Shown here in pieces: positions 23,201-35,200 of a DNA stretch of 64,000 nucleotides. Both the position numbers and the translations under genes were made by a program. This DNA comes from Podocnemis expansa (taxonomy: Eukaryota > Chordata > Testudines > Podocnemididae). Where the stretch lies: positions 1 to 64,000 of the forward strand of contig ML682125.1 in assembly GCA_007922195.1 (NCBI GenBank). The letters run 5' to 3'. The notes beneath the pieces are model-generated. The model saw nothing but the letters and a program-made list of their open reading frames with translations. It was not told the origin of the DNA and did no database searches. The first letter of the stretch is position 1; every line of letters begins with the position of its first letter.

Positions 23201-26200
23201 AGAGAAGCTGTGGGACACTGGCAATGCTGAGGCCAGCTGGAGCTGCCTCTTGCAATCTACCCCTTGGGGGGGACAATGACCGGGGCTAAAGGTATGAAGG
23301 AAGCGGTCCAGAGTAGTCAACCTGAAGCCAGCTACGTTCAAGTCTTAGTGCATGGCAATGAGTTTCGCCTGGAGCCCTGTGTGGAAGAATTCTGTAGCTG
23401 AGGCCTGATAGTGTTAAGACACAGATGGCTCAGTAGGCCTGAGGAGAAAAATTGTAAAAGAATGGACTCAAAATGCCATTAGAGATAATGTGAAAAAACT
23501 GCCAGCCTGCAGGACTTTAGTTAGTATCTCTCTGTGCCTGCCTGCTCCAGACATTATTTTTCTTCAACAGTTTTGCTGACACCCTTGACTTATACTAAAC
23601 ATTCTCTTATCAAACCCGCTTAGATGGTATTAACTCTAAGACTGTTAAATTGTTATGTGAGATTCTTTTTCCTTTGACCTTGGTTCCTTTTAAGGAAACA
23701 ATATCAGTTTGCACCAAATAGAGAATGTTAGATCTTGTTACATTTACCTATGTATATGCATGTATGTTGCTGTTAAGCTATAAAAGTTTCTGTAATACAT
23801 CATAAGGGCGAAGACCAGCACCTAACTGGTCTCTCCCCCACTGCAGTGTGTATTTTTGTTTTGTTTTGTTTTGTTTTCCTGTAATAAAGCTAATTAGCTG
23901 CTTGGTTTTGCACTCAAATTGGGTTCACCTGTTTTTCTTTGACAGCTGATCCAGGGGTGGGATGCCCCCCCTACTGATAGGGTCCTGGACTAGGATGCAG
24001 TGGAGTTGGGAGCACCTGCAACCCCCTTTCCTGCCTTTGTGCTGTGTGAACCTTGGGGTGACCACCCCTCTCAGCCTGTGAAGCTTTATAGTCTCTTGTT
24101 TGCCCTGCCTGGGCTGAGTGTCACAGACCCTGAGGGACTGGGAAGTGATGCAGTGTGACCTCCATCCAAGCCAACCCCCGGGGTTGACCCCAGTTTGTTA
24201 GAGTATGACGTCCTTGTGAGGAGCCTCTCAGTTTGGTGTCCAAGTCCCTCATACTTATTCACTTAAAGTCAACAGCAGTGTGAAGCAGTCAGCCTGAAAT
24301 GGGTAGCTCACACAAGGACATGACACCCATGTCACTAAATCATCTGGAGGAGATGCCACATTCTGCCCTGCATAGCCCAGACCAAAGAATGTCCCCCAGC
24401 TGTGCTGATGCTGCAGGAAACGTGGATCACTCTCTGGTATTGTCCTAAATCTTCCTTCCACTTAATTGTTGTTCGAATGCAGAGTGACACATGGTCTGTG
24501 CCATAATTAAGATTCCTAAATATTTCTGTTCTAAACCGTCATTTCAGTTGATCAGAAATTTTTTTGCTTTTACTTCTTGTGCTGAAATCTAAGAATCTGT
24601 GCCTTATTTTGAGCCCAGTTCTAGTGGCCATTACCATAGTATGTATCTGAATGGAGACTACTGTAAGTGAATGAGGCAAGCGCATGTAGTAAATGAGGTA
24701 GGCACCCTCTCAACGGCAAGTGAAGTCAAAAGTACCCATTGAGCAAAGGACTTAAATTACAGCACAGAAGGTTTAGGTTGGAGATTAGGAAAAAATTCCT
24801 AAGGATCAGGGTGATTAACCACTGGAATAAGTTGCCTAGGCAGGTTGTGGAATCTCTGTCACTGGAAGTTTTTGAGAGCAGGTTAGACAAGCACCTGTCA
24901 GGAATGGTTTAAGAGAGTACTTGGTCCTGCCACAAGTGCAGGGGACTGGACTTGATGGCCTCTCATGTTCCTTGCCAGTCTCTATGACGCCATGATTCTT
25001 CATCCCCTGCACACTGTCCAGTCTTTACACTGGATGAGACAAGGATCCAACAGAACAAAGATTACATGATCCTGTAGTTACAGGGAATCTGTAATCAATG
25101 TCAAAGGAGGCAGATTTAAAGTTGTTTAGGTTAAATTTAATTTTGCAATTTCCTAACTTTTAAGTGCTCCTTCTTGCAACCAATAATTTCTTTTAATATA
25201 ATAGTTGAAATAAAAAGCTGCTATTAAACAAAAGTTTCTTGTAAAAGGAAAAAGAACATAGAGGACTAGGTCTGGTCGAAGAGGTGAGCCCTGAATCGTG
25301 GTCAGAAAGCTTAGGCTGTGTAAGGACCAAAGTGAGGCCCTGTGTTAAAGCAGTAGCTTGTAATTGTACTGTTTGATACCTGACCCCCGCCAGGCTACTG
25401 CTAGCATTGCTAAAACACAGGCATACCAAAGAAGCAGCAGCTGTGGGGTATGTGCGTAAAGATATTCCAAAAGATGAGCCCAGCTACAGCCTGACGTAAC
25501 ACCAGAGACGAGAGTTTGACAGATGTGCTGAATAAGGCTGTTTTGCCCTAGATATTTGGAGCAAGATACAAGGGGAGGAAACAAGCTACTGTCATGAAAC
25601 ATGTAAGGGGTAAATAAGTTTTTTGTCTTAGAGTGTAAATATCAGGGTACTTCTCTGTAACCCTTTGCCTGGCTCAAGGGACAGAAGAAATTCCCACCAC
25701 TGACTGAGTCACTCCTTACCGTGGGGCATGCCTGTGTCAGTGTAGGATGCTAGGATGCTATAGAGCAGTGGCTCCCAGCCAGTGTGCCACGAGCATCTCT
25801 GAGAGCTGGAGTTAAAGTTCCCTCCCTGCTCCGCCCAGCCATGTGGGCTGTGCAGGGCTGGGAAAAGACAGGAGTTAAAGTAAGGGGAAGGCACTGGAAC
25901 ACAGTTCCAGCACCCCTTCTTTTTAGGCAGGCAGCCTTCTGGCCCCCTTAAAAATAGAGGAAGTTGCTGGAACACGGCGTTTCAGGGGTCCCCCTAAAAA
26001 TAGCAGGAGCAGCATGAATGCAGTGTTCTGGTGGCTCCACCTTAAGCCCAGCCAGCAGAGAGCTGCGGGAGGCTGGGAGTGTGTGAATCTCCCCCTGCAG
26101 GGTGGAGCAGCTTGTATCAGGCAGCCTACAAACAGCCCAGGTAAGGGCTTTGGGTGGGAGGGCTGCTGGGGTTGTGTGTGGCAGGCGTGTGTGTAGCAGA

Positions 26201-29200
26201 GATGGATGTGTAGCAGGGGGTGTGTAGCTGGGGTTGTGGGGCGGCTGTTTGGTTGGGGGGTGTAGCTGGGGAATGGGGTGGTGTAGCTGGGGGCTGGAGG
26301 CCTAGTTCTGGCCCCTGCAGTGATGGGAGGGTCCATCACAGGCATCAGGGGGCTGGGGAAGGGGAGGACTGGACCTGCTGGGGTGGGAGGGAGCAGCAGT
26401 GGGGTGAGGATTTTCCTGGGTGGCAGGGAGCCACTACGGAGAAGGGGGACATGGGGGCTGCACCATGCTCCCCTCCCCTGCCTTCCCACTGCCTAGGTTC
26501 CCCCCGCTCTCCCACAATGGCACTCTTGTTCTCCCTTCAACTCTCCTCTCTCACCACCCTTGTGCTGTTCCCCACATGGCTCCCTTTGTCCTCTTTTGCC
26601 ACCCCTGCCTGCTCTGCTCCCCATACTCCCTCCTGCCACTGCACACGACTCCCGACCTCCCCTGTATTGCCACCCCTGCTCTGCTACCCCTACTACTGCA
26701 CACAGGAGCATTTCTGAAACACCATGTCATGGTTCATGAATATTCATAAGTAATTTAAGTTAATTTGAATATTTGTGCATTTTTTAATGGTGATGTGCCT
26801 TGAAAAATTTGAAGGTATCAAGGTGTGCCACAGCAGAGAAAAGGTTGGGAACCACTGCTATAGGGTGCTGGGGTTGTAACTTAAGGACAATAAACCTGCT
26901 CAAGTGCCTTTGTCACTGAAGGTGCCTGGGGTTTGTCTTTATGGGTAATATTGAGGTTTGTTGAATTAGCAGGCTGCAGTCTCTGCTAGTGCTGATAACA
27001 CAAGAGCTCCAAGAGCAGAAACACCAATCACCCAGCAATGGGTCAAGTAGTTACTGAGCAGCAACATCGTAGCCTTCAACACTTAAACAACCGGCCTTTC
27101 TACCCTCCACCCCAGCCCCACAAAATTCACATGAAGAGTGAGTTCATAGCTACAGGTGAACTTACACTTGACAGTCACTGTAACAAGAGAAGCAATGAGG
27201 CAGAGACTCAGCAGTATGAGGAAAATCTGAATGATGAGTGCTCTCTTCTGAGATGGCTCAGGTGGTTTTCCTTGGAGAAGAGGAAATGTTACAACGGCAT
27301 TACAAAGATTGAAATATGACTGATTATAATGAATCTAAAATCATATACTACTACAAGAAAAATACACATGTTCCTGCAAGCACCCTTACAAAACACCCAC
27401 ATTTATTATGTGGTTGTATAAATTAGAAACCCATAGACTTTGCATCTAGAGGGATGATTGTGATCATCTAATCATCATCTTTGCTTTTGCAGATGGCCTT
27501 TCTGAGGTACCTATTGTTCATTCAACATGCTTGCCCAAGCCAGCTGAGACGTTTCTTTTTAAGTTGTATTTGAATGTTGGGTATCCTGGCCAGCTTGAGG
27601 ACCACAGTGCTAGTGACTCTGTCCCTCCAGGGGAGACCAAAAATTTGATGAAAATGTCACATACAAAAGCTGTTGTGCCTCTCTTCCTGATGGAAGGATA
27701 AGGTCCATGTCTTGCTCTTGTACAAAGGTGAACTGATAACACATCTATGAATTGATTGATATGAAGATCTGTGTGTTTTATCCATTTAATGTTTGCTCAC
27801 TCTATCAATGTTCCCTCTAATTTTTCATAGGCCGTGTGCACAAAAAATTTCTTTTGTGCAAATTTTAGGAGCCAGTAACCAAATCTGTGCACAACATATT
27901 GTAGTAGGTGTGACACTGTCTGGGTCTAGGGGACTCTTTATGATTATCTTTCATATTAATATTTTATATTTGTGTAAGGAGACTGACAGTCCCTTACTGA
28001 ATCTGCATGGGCCTTTTTGATTGGCCACTACAGTCTGGAAGGAGGACCCTAGGGCCCATGGGTGGGGCCAGTGTTCCAGGATAGTCTGATTGACTGGCTG
28101 GACAGGCCAATGGGGGAGCCAGGAGGGTGCTCCCCAGCCCCTGAGCCTAAACTGCAGGCTGGACAGGCCTGGGTCAGCCAGAGTATGTGGGGCAGAGTGT
28201 GATGAAGTAAGAAAACCTCTTGGGTTACTGTGGTTCTTCTTTTCTGTTCCTGTTCTTGGGTGATGGTATTCTGGTGATGGGACACAGGGATGTGATAACT
28301 ATAGGTACCACTAGGGGGGAAGAGGCTTTAGTGCGACCTTACCTGGACCCCCTGGGGGTGACAGGTTGTAGCTGGTTTAGACCAGGGGCAGGGCAGCTGG
28401 ATAGAGAGGAGAACAAAGGGGAGAAAAGGGAAGAAGGAAGATGGAGGTCGGAGGGGCAGGACCTCTGGGGCTCGTCCTGGGGGTTTACTGTCAGCCGTCC
28501 TGGTTGATCTGAGAGCCAACTGTCCTAGCTGCTGTGCAAAGTGGATTGCTAATAAACCCTCTGACTGCTACACTGGCTGAGTGTCACTGCTGATTGGGAC
28601 GGCTGGGACCCTCGTAGGGGGAGGACCCCCCCCCCCAAGGGACACCAGACAGAGCAAGGGTCGGACCCTCTGGGCCTGGATTTGGAAGCTGGCTACAGGT
28701 AGCGTGGAGACCCGGGTGAATGGGAGAAAGCTCCACCGTAGCAGAGTCCTGGTGGGCTGTGAACAGAGGGGATCCAACAGGCTTTTCTGGGTTCTCTGTG
28801 ACATAGAGCTAAGGGGAAGCACTAAGCAGCCAGCAGCTGGGAGCCAGAGGACCCAGGCAAGGGAGCTGGGGTGAGCTGATTTGTGCAGAGCAGACCCACA
28901 GCAGCTGAAGCAGGGGAGAGCCAAGCCCAGCTGAACAGAGCAGAGCTGCAGCTGGAGTCAGCTGGAGCTGGGTGCAGGAGGCCAGATAAGGAGCCCAAGG
29001 AGCTGATCTCATCTGTGCAGACCCACGGCAGCAGAACCAGAGGGGATTGACCAAGGAGCCTCCCAGAGAGCCACGCTGAAGCACAGCAGGGCTGGGAGGC
29101 AGGAATGGAGCCATCTGGAGCTGGGTGTTGTGAGCAGCTGGGGAACAGTGAAAGGGGACAGATTCTGGGGCCCTCGAGCTTGGGGACGAGTGGCCACTGC

Positions 29201-32200
29201 CAGAGCCTGTGCCTCTGGCTCCCTGGATCACAGCAGTGCTGCCAGGCCTGGACAGAGGGCCTACAACATGTAAAAACAAAATGAGAACATCCTTTACATT
29301 CCAGAGACTCTGTTTGTGATGTCCCTGTGGCAGGGGACTTGTTGGGTGTTCAACCTTTCTCCTCTTTTCTTAATTTTTTATTTGATTCTAGATTGCTGTT
29401 TGTTTAACAAATTGTATTACTTTGAATTGCATACGGTGATTGGCGGGCCAGGGAAGCCCCCAGTACAGTCAGCATCCTGGAGCGGAGATGCCCTCGCCCC
29501 TGTCCTGAATGACTACAACAAGATTGGGTGTCAAGCCCCCAGGAACTCTGGGTCAAGTCTTGTAGGGACTCCACCATGCAGGAGAGTGAGAGTGGGGTCC
29601 ATGAGGTCAGACTGGTCTCAGGGTAAAAAAAGTGGGAGCAAGAACTCAGACCCTGTTGCTACCCACCTTCACTGGGGTGGTGTATATGCCAGGAGAGTTC
29701 CCCACAATAGTGGGTTCATACTCCACTTACATTTGCAATAATCCATATGTGAAATGCCATGTTTGGTACCAAGGGAAAGGCTGTAATCTGCTAGGGGTGA
29801 TTCTATGGTTCATGTGAGTGTCATATCTGTATTAGAAATTAGGAATATGCTTGTTCTATTCATGTTCTAAATTATTTGATTCCTGGGCCCTCCCAGATTG
29901 GGTGGCTGCAAAACCATTGTCCTCTTAATGACCCACTAAGGAAGCTCCCAGGGACAGTGGACCAGGGAGAAACCTGCTTGGTGAGTCACCCAGACTGACC
30001 ATATGAGTCAACTCCATTTTGATTTGGCAAAGACTGCAAAGCATGGGGAAGGACAGAGGTAATAAAAAGGCAGTGGCCCCCATCTCCATTTTGTCTTCAG
30101 TCTCCAACCAACAACCAACATCCTCCTCTGGAATTATTCTGCTGCCACTGAACAAAGGACCAGGTGCTGGATGTCTACCTGAGAGGAATTGGACTAATCT
30201 GCAAACTCCAAATTCTTCAGGTACTTGCTTTCTGTGGCCTCTAAATCATATGTAAGTATGTGATTCACTTTGACCTTTTAACATCTCTCATATTTTGTTT
30301 CTTTTCTTTTCATATAAAAACCTTTGGTTGTAGTCACTAAAGGATAGGCTCACAGTGTGGTATTTTGGGTAAGATCCAAGCCTGTATTGTTCTGGGTGAT
30401 ATAGCTGGCCCTTTGGGGTCAGGGGAACCTATTTCTTTAAGAAAGCCAGTGGCTACGTGGGGACGGGAAGAGCTGATGTGCAGTAAGGGGGCTGTTTCTA
30501 TTTTGTGATGCATGGTGATGACCAGTGTGGAGTATCAGAAGCATGTTTTTTTTACTAACTGGGAGACTGGTTTAAGTACCACCTGTCAGTGTGTTGGGGG
30601 TCTGACCCCTGGTTTTGCAGCTTGCCCTGACTTTTGCACATTCAGGAGGTTATCCCAGGAGGCCCAGGCCACAACAGCCTTTCTGATATGGATGTTGAGT
30701 TCCGTTTCCAGTGCAAGAGTAGACCCCAGATTTGTGAACTCGTTCACCATGTCAGGTTCCTAATTACTGATGTTAATAGCAGGTACTTCATCAGCTCTTT
30801 GGCATATTACATTCATCTTTTTGACCTTATTGTGAGCTTCAAGTCTTAAGAGGCTTTAGAAGACCTCTCCCTAAGGTTTTGGTGATGGGCTTCTGTTTGG
30901 GTTGTTGCTGCTGCATCATCAGTGAAGAACAGTTAAATAAGGGCTTCCTGAGTCTTGGTTTTAGAGCCATGTTTTGCAAGATTGAAGAGCTTTCCATCAG
31001 ATCTTGGCATCAAGGGCTCAATGCAGTATGTTCTTGTACTGCTGGGACTTTTCTTTGTCCACTGTGGTACTGATGGTAATACAAGGACATCATTTCACTA
31101 TAGATCTGTGTATTTTCTTTGGTTTAAATCTGACCTTGGTGTGCACCAAAGTTGCCAAGACACTTTGTGTTGCAGCTTTGTTTGGAAGAATAAATTTTGT
31201 TACATAGGAGTCATGATAGGAACAAAATTCTAGCAGTCTCTGTTTCCATTCATCTTACTGGTTTCTAATGACCAGACCGTCCCTGTGTTAAGATCAGCTC
31301 CATCCTTGCACTGAAGCCCCCTAGCAAGAAAAACCTATTAATGTTTCAAAATCTTGCTGATAGTGGTATTCAATGGGTCATGAAACTGATCCTTAATGAC
31401 AGAAGGAAGAGTGTTGGGGCATACCATGTTGAAATGGAGATATTCTAGAGGTTTCATTTGAGAGCTATGTGTCTGGCTCAGTTTCCCCATATGTTACGCA
31501 TGTATTTCAGTGCGGGGTCCTGGGTGTGTGATCATTTCATAGACCATTAGAGGGCAAATGGACCTCCCTCCAGACACATGTATGCAGAGTTAGCTAGGAT
31601 CCCGTTCTCTGGCTCGGTCAGTTACAGATTGTGGTAGGCAGAGACCAAGAGGAGTGGCCACCTTGCCTGGGAAGGACATAAAGGACTAGGGAAGGGCAGA
31701 GTATGGCTCAGAAAAGGGTGTGATGGACTGGCTGGAAGAAAGGGCTAGTGCCTGTGTGAGGTTTGCTGGGAGCAGAGCCCAAGTATGGGACTCTGGGGCT
31801 CCTCAGGTGGTTGCTGCTGTAACTTCTAATTAAATCTGCTCACAAAGTCTTTACTACGTTGTAATTCTGAGAACTAATATCCTTTCTGAGTTCCACACTG
31901 GCTGTGAATTGCATCTGACCTCAAAGCGGGATGCATGGCCCTGTTGGGGGTACGCAGGGACAGGGGTTAAAGTAAGGCAGAATGCCACAGAACACCATTC
32001 TGGGGCCCACTATTTTTAGGGGCTCAGCCTGCTGGGCCCCCTAAAATAGAACATGGAGCCAGAACACTGCATTCCGGGACCCACCATTGAAGAACAGCAG
32101 GCCCCAGAATGCAGCATTCCAGCTCCATGTTCTATTTTTAGGGGTCCGAATGCTGGGCCCCTAAAAACAGCAGGCCCCAGAGCGGTGTTCTGCCGCATTC

Positions 32201-35200
32201 TGGTAGGCAGGGGAGGGGGTGGGAGCCAGAGGCATTGCTGGGGGGCTCAATCCCCGTCCCAAACCCCTCCCCTTCCAGACCTCACCCCCAGCCTGGGGCC
32301 TGATGCCTCCACCCCAGCCGTGGTGCTGCCTGGACCCGGGGCCTAGTTCCCCCACCTCCCCAGCCACGCTGTCAGTGAGTGCGGGAACAGCTGGCTCACA
32401 CTGGGGGGATGTTGGAGGCAGGGGGTGGGGCCCTGAGACTGATCGTGGCTAGAATTAGGCTACGTTGAAGATGCTGGGAAGAAGGGCTTGCTGTAAGGCA
32501 CGGGTGGCCGCTGAGATGTCTGATGAGTCCTCTGTGAATTCCTGGACATGGAGGGGGGACTGGAGGGGTGAAAAAGGGGCAGGTGGCCTGAAACCCGTTA
32601 CAAGTGGCTTTAGGGGTAGGCAAAGCAGGTAATCGCATAGGGATCCATGCAGTAAGGGGCCCCCACCTCAACTTGGCGGTTAGAAATGAAAATACAGAAT
32701 ATTGTTCCCCTGTAGCAGAACCAGCTGGGCTGGAAGCCTCAGCTCTTTTCAGTCTTGGCGCATGAAGGCAAACCACCATTAGGACCTGTACATAGTCTGC
32801 ACTGGAGATTTCCCCATTCTCTGCCCATCGCCTTCACACTGACTTGCTAAAAAGGCAGGAGTAAGCTCTTTGTGACACCAGTCGACAGCGCGCAATTGCA
32901 GGGACTTTCCAGTGGCCTCATTTTTTAGTTCTTTGGAGTGGTCATTTATTCTGACTTTTTAAAATCCCGCTCGTTAGAATTTTTCCTTACCAAGTAGGTC
33001 CATGTAGGCTGTTATGTACAAATGCCACTACAGTTGTGAATATGTTCATGGTTTATGTCTTTCTTTTGGAAAGAAATTTTTAGCTTCTTTTGTACTTTTT
33101 AATATATTTGAGGGGGCCAGAGTCCTCTAAACTTGTGTACTTCTGTGAATTTCATTAAAATTTGGTGTTCACTTTCTAAACTTTTAATTTAGAGCTACAC
33201 CCTAGAAACCTGCTTTTCACTTATTTTTGATATAATTTGTATAAAGCTTTTAGTGCACAGGGGTCCAAACCTATATGATTAATTTGTAAGATTTAGCTGC
33301 CAAAATTTGTTCATTATAGATTTATGCTGCTATTAATTAGATATTTACACTTCAGTGATTTTTGAAGATTTTCTTTTAGATTTAGGATTTAGTTACTTTT
33401 GAGCCATTGTTAATGTTACTCCTCTTTATTGGTTAATTAATGCACTTTTTTAAATAAACTTTTAAATGTTCATTTTAACTTTGTAGTTCAGCATTCGGTT
33501 ATTTATGCTAGTGGTGAAAGATGATCAAGTTACAATACAATCTGAGAATTTCTTTAATGATGGAAAGATCTTTAAAAACATCATCATACCCTTCTCACGC
33601 TGCCATTGTTCTGGCCCTTTATATAATGGAAGCTACTTCAAGCCAGGGGATGCTGCGCCTCACCACCCTTAGTTCCAGCACCTATGACTTATTTTTTTCC
33701 AAAAACCAAAATTACAAAACCATAGACTACAAAGAAGATTCCAAACCCTTTTTAAAAAGTGAAGCATCTGGCTGAAAATAGATCTTAGACCACAATTCCT
33801 CTGCAGAGTTTGCAAACCAAACACTTGTGTCTGTAACTAGGACACAAAAAGTGAATGAATTACAAGAACAGATCCCCCTCATCTACAGTCAGAGAAGTGC
33901 AGAAAGTAAACCACATAACTAGTTACCAACTGCATTACATTTTTAATTATTTTTTCTTTTGTAGTGGCCTAAATCAGTGTTGTTGTTATCTGTCTAGTTA
34001 GATTTGGGATTGAGACTCTTGCTGCATTATTTCCTGATTGGTTTAAATTTGTAACTGTGGTGTTTTGGACTACCTAGGGTGATTGGGGTTGCCATAGTGA
34101 TAAATGGGAGAGTCGTTTAGGTGCTAGGAAAACCTGTCTGTCTCCTCTCTCTCTCTCAGTTCTCTTTCAATAAAGACTTCTATTACAGCTCTGAATATGC
34201 TGTCCTCCTTATTGGATTATAATCTCCCTTAAAACTCTACAGTAACTAAAGGTAAAGTATGGCTTATTAGGGTTTATTTTTCTATATTATTAGGTGTGGT
34301 GCTCTGTTCAACTCAATTCTTAACTTATTCCTTGTAAAAAACCCTAGAGGTTTTAAGTGCCAAAGTCATCCCTGAGTCATGACTGAAGTTGCCCTGTAAC
34401 TGTTGCAGCTGTAGAGTAGCATTTTCCAGTCAAAACTAATGAAGACAGACCTATGCTCTACTAAGTCACAAGGCTATATCTACGCCTAAAATCTTAGTTT
34501 AGACTTGCTTAGTCTGAACTAAGTAGTTTGAAAGTTAGTTCAAACTAAGCACATTTTTTAGTTCCAACTAACCTTTAGTTTGAACTAGTTGTGCTTTTTA
34601 GTTCAAACGGAAAAAGCATGGTTAGTTTGAACTAACCACTAGTTCGAATTTATTTAGTTTCAACTAGGATGACTATATTGTGCTAGTTCGAGCTAAATTT
34701 TGAAATAAGTTCAAACTTGGCTTTGGCTAGTGTAGCCAGGGTTCAAATTAGTCCGACTAAGCTTGCTTAGCCTGTACTAATTTGCTAGTGTAGACATAGC
34801 CTCAAAGCCCTCACGTCCTCTCCAATGAAGAAGACACACTGTGCTATCTGCTGATTTCCAAGAACTTATTATGATTTTAGCAAGAGAAAAAGTAGGAAAA
34901 TCCTTTCAGATTAAGAAAAAATTTCAATTTGTTCATGATACAGTAATGGCATTTTAGAGAGGTATATTATATGCTCTATTCACCATCTGATCATTGATTC
35001 AATACATCACTGATCATTCATCTGCTGGAATACCTATATTGCTGTCAGATGTAATATATAGAATTAAAATAAAATGTTATGCTTTAATTATGTGTTTAGT
35101 TCCTATGGGGCACCCCACAATGGGTCTTTGCCTAGATCGCCAGATGACCAAAGTCCACCACTGTGTCAGGAGCAGCTTGGGCAGAGGAGTGCTGAACGTG

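Noticed and set aside
25923..26749. 188- and 165-codon ORFs on opposite strands
   Set aside because: They lie inside a hAT element with proven 8-base duplications. Proline- and histidine-rich low complexity, no transposase motifs.
29316..29741. 141-codon plus-strand ORF with a hydrophobic start
   Set aside because: It runs into dispersed LTR-like sequence; there is no domain and no support for a signal-peptide protein.
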